This document shows positions 1 through 11,506 of a stretch of 64,000 nucleotides of DNA, one piece after another. The notes under the pieces were generated by a model. The model was not told the origin of the DNA, did not search any database, and saw only the letters and a program-made list of their open reading frames with translations. Each line of letters starts with the position of its first letter. The first letter of the stretch is position 1. The stretch is from Leucocoprinus leucothites. Taxonomy: Eukaryota > Basidiomycota > Agaricomycetes > Agaricales > Agaricaceae. The stretch covers positions 744,001 through 808,000 of the forward strand of contig JAACJO010000009.1 of assembly GCA_013368445.1 (NCBI GenBank), written 5' to 3'. Made by a program: the position numbers and the translations under genes.

Positions 1-1427
1 TCCCAACCCTCTGCCATTTTCGCCTCAGAAATCATAGTCTGCAAGGCAGGGTAATGAGGGCTCTGTGTCCAGTCCATAGACTCGATCGATGTATCAGAAG
101 CCTCGTACTCGAACTGCATCAAGCGACTGTGATCTTTCCAATGGGCAGACGTAGGGTCATACGACGGTACCACAAGGTTTTCTGGATACTGTTTGCTGGG
201 GTCGGACCAGTCAATGGGCCCATTGCGCCTTGAACAAAGAATTACGAGTAATCCATGAGAGCCATCCTCTGATGTGGTGAGGTGTAGTTTCTGTAAGTGC
301 GGAAAAAGATTCTGATTTCCTGGCTTGATTGTTAAGCGGTGGAGCCATCCATGTGAGAGTGGTGGATCTTCCGAAACTATTGGCATCTTCAGTTTCAGGA
401 GGTTCCTGAAACAATGAAGATGATGTTCAATGCCAAATTCCTTTGTTGGGTTGAGAAGAGGGCTGAATCGGAGTTCTTGAAGGTTCTCCATCTGAGCAAA
501 GAAATCATGGACGGGAGGCGCATTGGATGGAAGTTGGCGGTCCCATTCCAGATAATGGAGGGAAGGAAAACGGAAGTGATCGAATAATTTGATGCCAACC
601 GGCTTATCGGACGTTGCTGTCCAAGATAGACGTCGGAGAGAGTTGATGGTCACGGATTCGTTTTCAGGAGGATCCCAAAGCCCATCAGAGGGGCTCCAGG
701 GCGCAGGAAAGCCGGAATAGCTGAATTCAATGAGGTTGGGGCATTTAGAGAGACATTCCAACGCAAAGTCGGGACTGATATGTTGCAGCTGGAGTTTTGT
801 GAGTTGTTGGAATGGAAAACGAAAGGGTATATGTGAGGGGTGCCAGACTCCGTAAAGAGAAAGAGCTCGAAGGTGAGGGCTGTTGCGGAAGAGAAGTATT
901 TCATTGAGTTGATCTTCAACAACTTCTGGAGTCCAAGCCAGCTCGAGTTCCTCCAGCTCGGAAAACTCTCTGTCATCTCCCGCATACTTGATTAACAAAG
1001 GCCATGCTACCCCGCATCGGCCGCGACCTCCGTCCCCGACATGGAGAGATTTCAGTTTTCCTGGATGCTCGCAGAGGATGATGTTTAAGATCTCCTCAAT
1101 TTCACCCTCGTGCACCTCCTCCCAATCAGAAAGATAGATTGAAAGTCCATTCACTCCAACTTGCTCCAAGTGCAATTGCAGCAAGGCGGTGTAGTGGGTG
1201 ACTTGAAGGCTTTCTGTCGGATGAAGGGCAAGGGTAGACCATAATCGAGGAGAGGAATGTGTGACACGATGCCACTGGGAGCAGACGCTGCCGATTTCAA
1301 CCAACCAGTACGTGTCCCACAGCTGCGGCTTGCGACTGTAGCCCAAGATGTTCTGCGGAGCGGTAGCGAATCGGAATATCCTAGAGAGTATCTCGAGCGG
1401 GAGACGGGACATGGGTGGTCTGTTCAT
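1..1427 (-). CDS. F-box/LRR-like protein, 3' end cut by window edge
   Basis: The minus-strand frame is open from the ATG at 1427 to the window edge, so the C-terminus is missing. The N-terminus reads MNRPPMSRLPLEILSRIF and then has CSQWHRVTHSSPRLWSTLAL, the usual fungal F-box-like pattern. Irregular leucine-rich segments follow. The protein is clearly paralogous to the F-box gene at 4511-6178: both share a WSDP..., YDPTS.HWK and SPHY.AL..MISEAKM tail. Such proteins are thought to recruit substrates to SCF ubiquitin ligases, but the substrate is unknown. Similarity to the paralogue continues in frame upstream of the ATG (to about 1470), so the true start may lie further upstream or an N-terminal exon may have been lost. 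It is divergent from the P450 at 2269. Confidence 0.85.
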   Translation of the reverse strand, partial: MNRPPMSRLPLEILSRIFRFATAPQNILGYSRKPQLWDTYWLVEIGSVCSQWHRVTHSSPRLWSTLALHPTESLQVTHYTALLQLHLEQVGVNGLSIYLSDWEEVHEGEIEEILNIILCEHPGKLKSLHVGDGGRGRCGVAWPLLIKYAGDDREFSELEELELAWTPEVVEDQLNEILLFRNSPHLRALSLYGVWHPSHIPFRFPFQQLTKLQLQHISPDFALECLSKCPNLIEFSYSGFPAPWSPSDGLWDPPENESVTINSLRRLSWTATSDKPVGIKLFDHFRFPSLHYLEWDRQLPSNAPPVHDFFAQMENLQELRFSPLLNPTKEFGIEHHLHCFRNLLKLKMPIVSEDPPLSHGWLHRLTIKPGNQNLFPHLQKLHLTTSEDGSHGLLVILCSRRNGPIDWSDPSKQYPENLVVPSYDPTSAHWKDHSRLMQFEYEASDTSIESMDWTQSPHYPALQTMISEAKMAEGW

Positions 1428-2268
1428 GATGGCTAACCGTTGTGAGCGTGCTGTCTGGTGTCTCGCTGCGGGCCAGTATTTGAAAACCCAAGTTTTTTTT
1501 ACATAATGATGTTTAGCTCCAGTGTCGGGTTTCCTCTGCCAATCCGTGACTCTTGGTTTGTTTATGCAGACTTGGGAAACCTCCACACATTGCACAAAGT
1601 ATACCACTCATTGCGACTGACAAAGCTGTGCTTCCTGTGCCGAGAGCACATCAGTCAGAGTCTGTTATCTCCTATGCCTCGGAGAAGTTTGTGCTTTCCG
1701 TGACTGTCGCCTCTGGCAGTTTTCAAGAAATCAAGAAGGCTCGCTGCCAAGAACATGGTATAGTGAGTGGAAGTGTGGTGTTCTCTGCCATACGATAGAC
1801 CAAGTTGATTGAATTCATCATCTGACAGAAATTGGTTCTAAAAATATTTTGCCTCCCCACTTGAGCCCCCTGCTGGAGACTACCCGCCGGTTGAAGTACA
1901 AAGCGCTCTCCATCGATTGTGACTCTCACTGTAAATCTCTATCAAGTTCAAGTTCACGGCTAGTATTCGCTTGAGTTTAGCAAATAGTAAATTTGATTAT
2001 ATTTCGAAACAGTCTATCAGTCAAGCCGGCTTCCACCGGTTTACTTCCAGGACAACACAGACGACCTCCCTTTTCAGTCTCGGTATCAAGAAAACTGCGG
2101 CTGTAGGACTTAACACGGTACTGGGGCTTCTTTTCGCTTTTAGAATTGCCACGCTGCTTTTATGGATAGCCAAAGTGGCGCGGTGCAATCGCTCCCGCAA
2201 ACTTGCGTGTCCAATTATAAAACAAGCTGGGAGGAAGTCAACATGAACGTAAATCCGGCACTCTCATA
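1428..2268. other. intergenic, shared upstream region of F-box gene and P450
   Basis: About 840 bp lie between two divergent genes. I see no credible coding region; the open frames here have no recognisable protein features. The part up to about 1470 still resembles coding sequence of the downstream F-box paralogue on the minus strand. No RNA gene or repeat was recognised. Confidence 0.4.
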
Positions 2269-4342
2269 ATGTTAACACTCGCCCCCTCCACGACAGTTCT
2301 CTGCTCTTGTGGTTTGGCCCTTGGCTGGTGGTGCTACGGTAGGCTTCGGGAGCGAAGGGATAACCCAGATGGCCTTCCCCTCCCTCCCGGTCCAAAAGGC
2401 TATCCGATTATCAACAATCTTCTCGATTTCCCCACATACAAACCATGGCTCGTGTACGATAAGTGGTTCAAGACATACGGTGTGTACACGATCCCATCGA
2501 TAGGAGTACTCAAAGCCTCGCTGAGACCGTTCTAGGTGACATGGTTTACTTCAAGGTCCTTGGGCAACCTTTCATCATCCTCGGGGGCACACAGCGGACA
2601 TACGACCTGTTTGAGAGGCGGTCGTCAAACTATTCTGACCGCAACCGCATGCCAATGTTGAGGGAACTGTATGTTTATCTCCAACGCCATATCCAGTTTT
2701 GAGCAGTCGCTCACCTAAGGCCAGCATGGACTGGACATGGAATATGACCTTTATGCCATATGGAACATGGTGGAGGCGCCACCGTCGCACTTTCCATGAC
2801 CACTTCCATCCGAACATTGTTCATAAATATCATTCGCTGCAAGTCCAAACAACTCGCGCTTTCCTACGCCGGTTGTCGAAGTCTCCCGATGACTTCATGC
2901 TCCATGTCCGACAGTGAGATCATATCATTTTATCCCACTCAATACCCCAAAAGCTCAAGTATGTTTGTGCACAGCGCATTTACATCCACTATCATGCAAA
3001 TTGCATATGGAATCAAAATTTCTGACGATGATGACGACTATACAATCACGGCCGAAAAAGCTCTCAACAGTCTAGCAGAAGTCGGCAACCCAGGGTCTTT
3101 TTTGGTCGATCTTTTCCCTGTGATGAAATACATCCCTACATGGTTCCCTGGTGCTGGGTGGAAGAAGAAAGCTAACTCCTGGCAACAACTTAGTGACATG
3201 TTTACGAATAGACCTTGGAATGTCGCTAAGGAGCAATTTGTGAGAAACCCCTCATTCCAGTCATCTCATCGTATATTGATTGTCATGCTCGAACAGAAAG
3301 AAGGCACAGCGGAGCCTTCAATGGCAACAACAATGATCGAAAGAATGCCGGACGAGAGCTCACCCGATCGTGCTACCGAAGAGCTGTTAGCACGTAATGT
3401 TTGTGCGGTAACACTTGCGGGTGAGTCAAACACCAGTTAATACTAGTGCAGAACTAAAATTTTCTTTTTTCAGGAGGTGCCGATACAGTGAGCCTTGATG
3501 TTGCTTATTTCCGTATCGCTAATGAGTTGCAATAGACGGTCTCGACTATACAATCCTACTTCATGGCTATGTCTCTCTATCCCGAGGTCCAGAAGAAAGC
3601 ACAAGAGGAACTCGACCGAGTACTTGGTAGTCGCCTTCCTGAATTTAATGATCGCCCGAACCTTCCCTACATCAATGCAATGATGAAGGAGTCCCTAAGG
3701 TGGCAACTTGTTACGCCCCTGGGTACGTCACGACAATCTAACGCGGGCTCCGGATCATGATATTTCCTCCCTCCTAGGTGCGCCACACATGGCATCGAAT
3801 GCAGACGAGTACGATGGATACTACATCCCTAAAGGCACCATCCTTATAGGGAATGCATGGTACAGAGATTCACTCATCGGTCCGAAACTTGATCTCAAGC
3901 GTCGGTTCCAGGTCGATATTACACGATTCAGAAATCTACAAGGATCCCTTGGCCTATAATCCAGAACGCTTCCTCAAAGACGGAAAGATTGACCCGAAGG
4001 TTCAGGACCCAACCGTAGCGTCCTTCGGCTTTGGGAGGCGAATCTGTCCGGGAAGGTACTTTGCCGAGAATTCCATATTTATCCTCATCTCCCATCTTTT
4101 GGCCGTCTATGATATCCGACCTGGCTTGGATAAAGATGGAAAAGAGATCCCCATCAAGCCCGAAATGACAAATGGAATACTTTCGTACGTTTCTGTAATT
4201 CGTTGCTGCAAAGAATCGCGTCTTACTTCGTATGCACTGGCAATTTGTCGCGAATAGGTACCCTGAACCATTCACATGTAGAATCACACCGCGTTCGAGG
4301 AGAGCTGAAGAGTTGATCCATAACTCTGATAATCTGGATTGA
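2269..4342 (+). CDS. cytochrome P450 monooxygenase (first copy, 10 exons)
   Basis: This is a class II microsomal P450 of 520 residues that probably hydroxylates or epoxidises a small hydrophobic substrate. Exons: 2269-2479, 2536-2668, 2725-2913, 2975-3239, 3297-3420, 3474-3487 (14 nt), 3536-3722, 3778-3859, 3912-4184, 4258-4342; they total 1563 nt, in frame. Visible landmarks are an N-terminal membrane anchor, the proline hinge LPLPPGPKGYP, WWRRHRR in the C-helix, the I-helix GGADTTVS (split by the intron after exon 6), the ExxR motif in KESLRW, NPERF, and the heme loop FGFGRRICPG near 4023-4052. All introns are 52-73 bp. The protein resembles O-methylsterigmatocystin oxidoreductase-like fungal P450s. 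Its closest relative in the window is the P450 at 54122-56197, which has an almost identical exon map. It sits between two F-box paralogues. Substrate unknown. Confidence 0.95.
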
Positions 4343-4510
4343 ATGCAACACCTGCGGAAATTGCCTCTAGTAAATGAATGGTGGTTTCTCTACTCGCTGC
4401 AACTACCACCTCTGGATGGGGAAATTGACTTCTCGTCGCACTGATCCTTGAATACCCCTAGAGTAGGGTTATATTACCAGTCAAGTTTTTTACATGTCAA
4501 TGAATCAAAC

Positions 4511-6178
4511 TTAAAAAAGTAATTTAAAACCCCTCCAGATCGACCTCTCTACCTCCTCCATCATCTTCGCCTCAGAGATCATGTCCTGCAAGGCAGAATA
4601 ATGTGGACTACATTCCCATTCCATTTCAGTTGAATCATGATAAGGCTTGAACACAAACTCCGTCAGACGACTGCAGTGCTTCCAATGGGACGATGTCGGG
4701 TCGTAAGGTAATAGTGTGAGGGCTTCCGGGTTTTGTTTAATCGGGTCCGACCAGTCAACAGGTCCGTTGCGCCTCGAGTACAAGACCACCAATGGTCCAT
4801 GTGCCTCGACATCACCCATGGTAAGATGAAGTATTCGTAATTGCGGGAATAGATTTTCTCCGGGCTTGATTGTCAACCTATACAACCATTCCTCCATAAC
4901 GCCTCGATCCTCGTCAGTAGCCCCTGTACCCCAATAGGACTCGTCTGCATCACTGTCATCTTCATCGGGTTCTTCCTTCAGTTTTGCAATAAAGTATAAG
5001 TCCAGCTTCACTAGGTTCTGGAAGTAATGCAGATGCTCTTTGATGCTGAACTTCGATTTTGGGGAAGGGGTATAGGTAAGAACCTCGAGCCCACACATCT
5101 GTGCGAAAAAATCACGAATGAGGGAATCATCAACATCGGAAGGCAGCGGTGCCATCCAATCGAGATACTTGACAGAGGGAAAACGGAAATGATTCAAAAA
5201 GTTACGGTCAACCGTTTTAGGCCTCCAGTCCCAAATAGACGTTGGCTCGCGGCTGGCTAACACTTTCCAGGCCAAATTTTGGAGTGATTGGATTTCTGTG
5301 AATCCTTGGCTGGTGGGGCTCCAGCCATACCTCTCATAAATGGGGAGGTGTTGGAAATAGAATGCGATTAGGTTGGGGCAGAGAGCCAGAAGCTGCAAGG
5401 CATATCCTGTTCCGATGTCCTTCAGGGAGAGCTCTGTGAGCTGACCCCATGAGAACTGAAGAGGGATTCGGTCAACCCCTCCCCCATCAAGGGATAATGC
5501 TCGGAGGCGAGGGCTACGGCGGAAAAGGAAGCTGTCTTGAACTTGTGGCCCGTCTCTACCCCACTCTAGCTCAAGTTGTTTAAGCTGAGGAAACTCGACA
5601 TCCTCTAGACCGTACTTGAGAAGAGCGGCCCAGACAGACTTTCCTGTTGCTGAACTCCAGCCCTTGTCTGTATGAAAAGACTTCATCTTCTCTGGATTTT
5701 CGGAGAGAACTATCTTCAATATCTCGCCCACCATAGCCTCTGGAGCAGGATCTAAGTCAGAGACGTGAATTGATAGACCAGTAGGTCCAACATGTTGATA
5801 GTAACACCGTAACAAAGATACATAATCTGTGTTTTGGGTTTGCAGAGATGTTGGTTTCTTGTGAAGCCCAATAGCGGTCCACAGCTGGGGAGAAGAACGC
5901 GTCGTTCGATACCAGTGGGAGCAAACGCTACCGAGCTGAAATAGGACACGTGTATCGGAGAGGTTCGGTTTGCGCGGTTGACCATCGCTGTCATGAGGTC
6001 GCGTAGCAAACCACAAAACGCGAGAAAGGACCTCGACTGGGAGTTTGGAAATGATGGTAGACTGGATGGTGTTCAGGCGCTGAAGAAGCGCAGCGCGTTT
6101 GGCATTCCGTTCGCGTATTTCAGTATCGAGGACCGCTACTTGAGAGATGATATGGTCTGCTTCTCCAGCCGGCATCAT
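4511..6178 (-). CDS. F-box/LRR-like protein, 555 aa, single exon
   Basis: This uninterrupted 555-codon frame starts at MMPAGEADHI. Residues about 1-45 look coiled (DTEIRERNAKRAALLQRLNT). An F-box-like domain follows at about 45-110 (LPVEVLSRVLWFATRP and CSHWYRTTRSSPQLWTAIGL). The rest is irregular leucine-rich sequence with an acidic insert (DEDDSDADES). This is the common Agaricomycete architecture for an SCF substrate receptor. No target can be named. It ends 168 bp after the P450 stop, convergent with it, and is paralogous to the truncated gene at 1-1427. Confidence 0.92.
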   Translation of the reverse strand: MMPAGEADHIISQVAVLDTEIRERNAKRAALLQRLNTIQSTIISKLPVEVLSRVLWFATRPHDSDGQPRKPNLSDTRVLFQLGSVCSHWYRTTRSSPQLWTAIGLHKKPTSLQTQNTDYVSLLRCYYQHVGPTGLSIHVSDLDPAPEAMVGEILKIVLSENPEKMKSFHTDKGWSSATGKSVWAALLKYGLEDVEFPQLKQLELEWGRDGPQVQDSFLFRRSPRLRALSLDGGGVDRIPLQFSWGQLTELSLKDIGTGYALQLLALCPNLIAFYFQHLPIYERYGWSPTSQGFTEIQSLQNLAWKVLASREPTSIWDWRPKTVDRNFLNHFRFPSVKYLDWMAPLPSDVDDSLIRDFFAQMCGLEVLTYTPSPKSKFSIKEHLHYFQNLVKLDLYFIAKLKEEPDEDDSDADESYWGTGATDEDRGVMEEWLYRLTIKPGENLFPQLRILHLTMGDVEAHGPLVVLYSRRNGPVDWSDPIKQNPEALTLLPYDPTSSHWKHCSRLTEFVFKPYHDSTEMEWECSPHYSALQDMISEAKMMEEVERSIWRGFKLLF

Positions 6179-7456
6179 TGTCTTGCAGTGTAGGATAGAG
6201 TTTAAAATTGACCACTTCGACCAAGACTATTCATACTAGTCGGTTTTGGGCTGTTTGGACGTAGCAAAGGGATTTATGTAAAGCAATGATCACCGTCTGA
6301 GTATCTCGGAAAATGAAATGATCTGCCTGCCAGATGGTATCAGAATAATTGATCCTGCACCTTTTCCCCCGTTTGCATTCCGCTCCATTCGTATAGTAAT
6401 CACCTCCAGGAATAAACCCAGGGAAAGAAACTGAGCAGGGCTGAACAAGAAATCATTGGATGAGACTACTCGGGTCTCGCTCAGGATAAGACCACTCAAT
6501 ACTAAGACTATCATTGACACCTTGACTTGGAGCAGAGGGCGACAATGAGGACTTGCCGTCGAAAAATAGAGGAAATGTATTTCTTTTTCGGCGCTCTGGT
6601 CTGGGGCAGCAACTGTAAAATTCTGCTGGTCGCCCACGCATCATCCGATTTGGCACTACCTCTATCTCCAAAGTTTCCAAAACGACTCAACCCTGGATCC
6701 CCTCGAGATATCATATAGGTTTGGTATATGCTCGAATTTATGCCTCATCAGCTGAAATGGGAGTTATCTAACTTGAGTATGCCAGGGAGGAAGATTTAAT
6801 CAAGAATTTGAAGCTTCCTTGCCGTAGCATTGGATCAACCTGGGTTGAGATTTTGAGAGATCCCAGGCCTGCACCTTCTCAGCGACATTAGGGCAAGGCT
6901 GGCATTCAGTACTTCAGTTCTCTAGGAAATACCTCTGTCCTAAAGAGCCATTACCCTATGCAATCCTACGTTCAATGTCGCTTTTAGCTGCTCCTTTACA
7001 TCATTTTTGTTTTTCTTGTACTCTGTAGGGGAATCTAGAATAAATAATAGGCGACTCACCGTCGACTCATTGTGGTGATCATCGTGATGCTACGTTTCGC
7101 CTTCCTCTCAGGGCGCTCATTGGATGGTCTAGAATTGATGGCTTCCCTTCGATGGTCTAACCGGCTTTTGAGACAGAGACGCATGGAACTAATGAAAAGA
7201 CACGCTCCAGTTGTGTTGGAACGGAATCTGGAGATGAGTTCGAGGCTCGCCTTTTGGCAAATGACGTCACAGTATCACTTGAGATTGACATATTGGTGCT
7301 CTGATTCCGACTTGACTCCGACTCAATCAACAGCATTTTCGCATCTCTCAGGCAGAATACTGGGGTTCGGAAATACTACAAGCGATATAGGACAGATGTT
7401 ATAATGATACAAGCTTGATCCCTATGTTGAGGGACAGTATTAATTTCGCAAACGCT
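6179..7456. other. intergenic, no gene supported
   Basis: About 1.28 kb lie between the F-box gene and the small HTH-like gene. Short open frames on both strands lack splice-consistent extensions or recognisable motifs. Nothing else was recognised. Confidence 0.4.
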
Positions 7457-7849
7457 TTATTTGGTTGCATGAGCACCAACGTGGGGAACCTAGCGCAACA
7501 GCTGTGTTAAATCTTTTCGATGGGCGAGATACGGGGACTTACATTGTCAACAATGCCCAAAGCCGATGCGAGGGACTTGAATTCAGCATCAGTGGGCGTG
7601 TCGGCGCCAGTGCAAACTGGAGTTTAGATGCGAGTCATACGTCAGCGGGGTGGTATGCAACAGGCATGAGACGGTCTACTGACTGTCGATTACACGCTGT
7701 TCAGGGGCGCCAACCTTGCCTGCAAGTGCGGCATAGGTGAGACCTGTATTCATAATGGTCAGCTTGAATGGCGACGATAAGAACACAGAGCACATACCGC
7801 TTCTCTGGAGAGCACCAGCGACTGCACTGCACTTTGGGTCTGGAGCCAT
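7457..7849 (-). CDS. small 72-residue HTH-like protein (cyanase N-domain-like)
   Basis: Every exon of this gene is too short to stand out as an open frame, but a spliced model works. Exons on the minus strand: 7849-7798, 7743-7684, 7616-7543, 7489-7457; 219 nt in total, with introns of 53-67 bp and donors GTATGT, GTCAGT and GTAAGT. The protein begins MAPDPKCSAVAGALQRSG and continues LTYAALAGKVGAPEQRV, then TPTDAEFKSLASALGI. This helix-turn-helix rhythm (LT..ALA.K.G..EQ.V......PT..E...LA.ALGI) resembles the N-terminal domain of cyanate hydratase, without the catalytic C-domain. The tail is VPHVGAHATK. I recall similar small proteins in Agaricomycetes. Function unknown; DNA binding or a protein-protein role are both open. 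Confidence 0.8.
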
Positions 7850-10437
7850 AGTTATCGGGTGGATTGAGAAGTGATGAAGTGACGATAAGATCAGGAAGGA
7901 TAAGAGAGAGCTTTGCGTGAGGATACGAATTCCAAATCCTACAGCCTTTTATAACTTTTTCGCAGGATAACCCCTAATCAAGATTACACTGCCCCTTGTT
8001 TCCGGATCCTGCTGTTGAATGAGTGAGATCAGAAGATGCCAAATTAAGTGCACTATCATTTGTTCATCAGGGCTTTAGCGTCATTTCGAAGATGGCGCTG
8101 AGTTCGAGAAGGAGTAGCTAAGGGCCTTGTGGTGTACAGCCCGATATCGAATTTTACCACAGACGGAGACAATACAGAAATAGCTATATGTTCTATCTCT
8201 TTTTAGGGACTTCGGGTGTCGAGGAGGGTTGGGTAGATGGTTTGGTCATCACTCAATTCTAGAAAAAACGGTAGGACCTTGTCAGGTCCATAATGTACCT
8301 GTCATCTACCATCGTGCACTGAATTTGACATAATATGACGACCACCATTATGTGCTGGGGTCCCGGTACTCGACATCAAATCGGTGGCATCATTTCCTCA
8401 TCGGAATGGCCCCAGTCCATCATCCTTGTCACGATGCAAGCCATTGGCCACTGGTACCATATTTCAGTAGCCTATCATGCCATATAATCCAGTATCAGGT
8501 TTTCCCAGTCCTAACAGAACTAATATTTATGAATGACCATTCTTAGCTATTTTCGCAACGTATTAACACTATTATGAATTTAGCTGTTATTCGATTAAAA
8601 GATGCAATATATTCAATATTAATTGGACGGCTAGGCGACGTAGTAAGACTATATAGTAATTACACATGTGTAAATACCGAAAACTGCTTTCCCTGTATCG
8701 CACCATACATGATACAGCCTGTAGGATGATTGAGTGTCGACGAATATAATTGGTAACAGCTAGCAGTGAAACTCACCTTGAAAGGCTGCTACGGCATGTC
8801 AGTGTACTGCCAAGTTTACCTTGTACTATTATAAAATCAAAGTCCCTACTTACTTGACGCTCTACGTTTGAGTTTGGAAGGTGGGAAGGCACCAACTTGA
8901 CTTCAACACTGACCTACCTCTCCCTCTTTTATGCGCATACAGGCTTGGAGTGTGGAGTCATTCAGGACAAACTTAGTTGTGGAGAGCCCCAATGGTAGTG
9001 GCGTATGCCCCAAATACTTCACGTCATCGAGCAACCAGGGAAAACAGCGTGACTCAATCAGAAAGGCACCCTTCGTTACACAACCTAAGTATTCTGAGAC
9101 TCCCTGATCAAAGTGAATAAACTCATAAATCAAATCTTTTCATCTAAAAGTTAGGTGTAACTTCAACGGTCATTCACCAATCACCAATCATCCAATCCGT
9201 ATTATTTTGGTTGGTGTGACCATATGATGCACCCTCCATCATGACACGATGCTATAGTGTCTTCAAAGAGCAGTCAAAGAGCAGTCAATTGAAGTTCAGG
9301 TGTACATAATAATGACTCTTGCATAGCATTGGCTTGTCATGACTGGGAATTTATTGACTCTTGACTATATGAGACTAACACTAGGGCATCGGACAATGTC
9401 ACTCCACCTTCTTATAACATTCCGTCATAAGCTCATAGCCACTTTTCGAGCTTCTATATTACTGATGAATGCAAGATCATCTAAAATCGGACCTTACAAT
9501 ATACCATCATTGCCGATGCCAGTGATCACAGCCACGGCGCGATATCCTTTTTTCAGGAATTTTGTGATGGTCAGGTGCCAGGTCTGTGCCGCTGTCCCAA
9601 AGCTTTGCGGCAGGGCTTCAAAGCAAGCCGTTATTCGATGTTGTCAGATGATCCACAGGTTCTGATGTGGTGATAAATCTGCCCCGATAATGGAGGAGCG
9701 ACCGCCGACTGTAAATCAATTAATGCTGTCTTTGGAGAACCTGGCGCTTTGCGCGCACAAGCTAGGCTAATAAGATGGAGTGGAGTGCGTCCACCGATGC
9801 TATACAGGAATTAATTAAAGGCAAGTTATTGCATGTAAGCACTCGAAAGCCAAGTTTGGTGAAGGATAGGAGCCTGTAGTAATTCCTTGACTCCTATTCG
9901 CTGGGTGTTCAGTACGCTCAGGGATCGAATAGAAGGGTTAGAGAGAAGTCATACATACGCAGTACAGCCGCGGCTGTTCAAAAACGCTGCGAGTCCCAAG
10001 GAACGTTTCGCTGAGGTTCGCTTAAGCTTGAGTGATGGAATAGAAATCAAATCGTCGATCCTATAATGTGCATTTGCGCCTCAGTCTGTATATAGCTCTT
10101 CAATCCTTTCTTAATTACCCAGCAAGCCCTTTTCATTGAAGAATCAAAGTGAATGGATAGCTGTTGAGGGAGTGCGGCGTATATTCCGATGGCCGTGGAT
10201 TCTTGAATGAGCTTTTGGCGTTCTTTCATTTAATAATAATAACAACATGTTGGATGTGCTGTACCGTCTTAGTGCTGTGAAAGCCCTAATAGAATCAGGA
10301 TAGCAAGCGCCTGTCAGATGACGCTCGAGTTGTTTGTACATTATTTGTTCCAGGTGATCCGACCAAATCAGAGTGATTGTGTACGAGCTCATCGTCCCTC
10401 AAGTCATCCTCAAGTCCCATCCTCAACCGACGCCAAA
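7850..10437. other. long intergenic region, no gene supported
   Basis: About 2.6 kb. The A/T-rich part near 8570-8650 and the many short frames show no convincing coding pattern. Frames at 9339-9665 (+) and 10047-10392 (-) have no recognisable features. The only repeat noticed is a short tandem repeat at 9263-9288. Confidence 0.4.
9263..9288. repeat. short tandem repeat, 11-bp unit
   Basis: The unit tcaaagagcag occurs twice in a row, followed by a partial third copy (tcaa). It lies in non-coding DNA; no function is evident. Confidence 0.7.
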
Positions 10438-11129
10438 ATGGTGAGTACAATCATCTGAAAGATCTTCACGACGCCGTATCTGCGCTCTAGCGAAAGAACG
10501 AGTCGTCCAAGTGCTCTCAATGGTTGGATCGCAATGCTGACTTGTGGATGGTGTTCAACAGCCCCCCAAGAAAGTCAAGGTGCAAAAGGAAGAGGCCGTC
10601 TCTCTCGGTCCTCAAGTCGCTGAGGGAGAGCTTGTTTTCGGCGTTGCTCACATCTACGCGTCTTTCAACGACACTTTCGTCCATATCACCGATTTGTCCG
10701 GCCGTGAAACCATCTCCCGTGTCACTGGTGCGTCTTATCGTATCTCTGCAAGAGAGCCTGCAAATTAATCTGTATATCTACTGGATTGTAGGTGGTATGA
10801 AGGTCAAGGCCGATCGTGACGAGTCTTCCCCTTACGCCGCCATGTTGGCTGCCCAAGACGTCGCTGCCCGCTGCCGTGAAGTGGGTGTCACCGCTCTCCA
10901 TATCAAGCTTCGTGCTACTGGTGGTACTGCTACCAAGACTCCCGGCCCTGGTGCCCAGAGCGCCCTCCGTGCCTTGGCTCGTGCTGGCATGCGCATTGGT
11001 CGTATTGAGGATGTGACCCCCATTCCCACCGATTCCACCAGGCGCAAGGTGTGTTCTTCCTTTTCTCTGGTACCTAGAGCTATCTTGAACGGTCGATTTT
11101 AGGGTGGTCGTCGTGGTCGCCGTCTCTGA
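10438..11129 (+). CDS. RPS14: 40S ribosomal protein S14 (uS11)
   Basis: This is a cytosolic small-subunit ribosomal protein of the platform. The spliced protein is 150 residues, the family's usual length. Exons: 10438-10440 (the ATG alone), 10562-10727, 10792-11048, 11103-11129; 453 nt in total. The sequence is nearly canonical: [50 protein letters not shown], and the basic C-terminus [11 protein letters not shown]. The 121-bp first intron directly after the start codon is typical of fungal ribosomal protein genes and may help expression. The last exon encodes only eight residues and the stop. Confidence 0.98.
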
Positions 11130-11506
11130 TCGCTCTTCATCTCTTCGCCGTCAGTATCAGTCAAAAACTATGTTGTTGTTTTCTTTGGCAACGATTTGTA
11201 ACATGAATGTTTTGATGAATACAATGTCGCCGCTCGACACGCAGCAGGATTCTTTAGAGTTTCCTGTCCCGTGGTCGTCCACCCCATTTTGTGTGCTGGC
11301 GTTTTTTTAAGCGTTTTTGACTGAGTTGTGGAAATTGTTTGAGAGATAAGAAAATTATTAGTGTCCGGAGTGACGATGATGGTGACATGGACTGGGAGAC
11401 ACGATCATAATGATGTCGACATAAATAAACTGGTCGCCTGTCCCTGAATTATCCTTTAACCCGAACTTCGACGTGGGTGCACGTACTACCTCAGAGCTCG
11501 CCGTAG
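11130..11506. other. intergenic between RPS14 and acyltransferase
   Basis: About 377 bp hold the 3' untranslated region of RPS14 and the upstream region of the acyltransferase gene. No further gene was seen. Confidence 0.4.
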
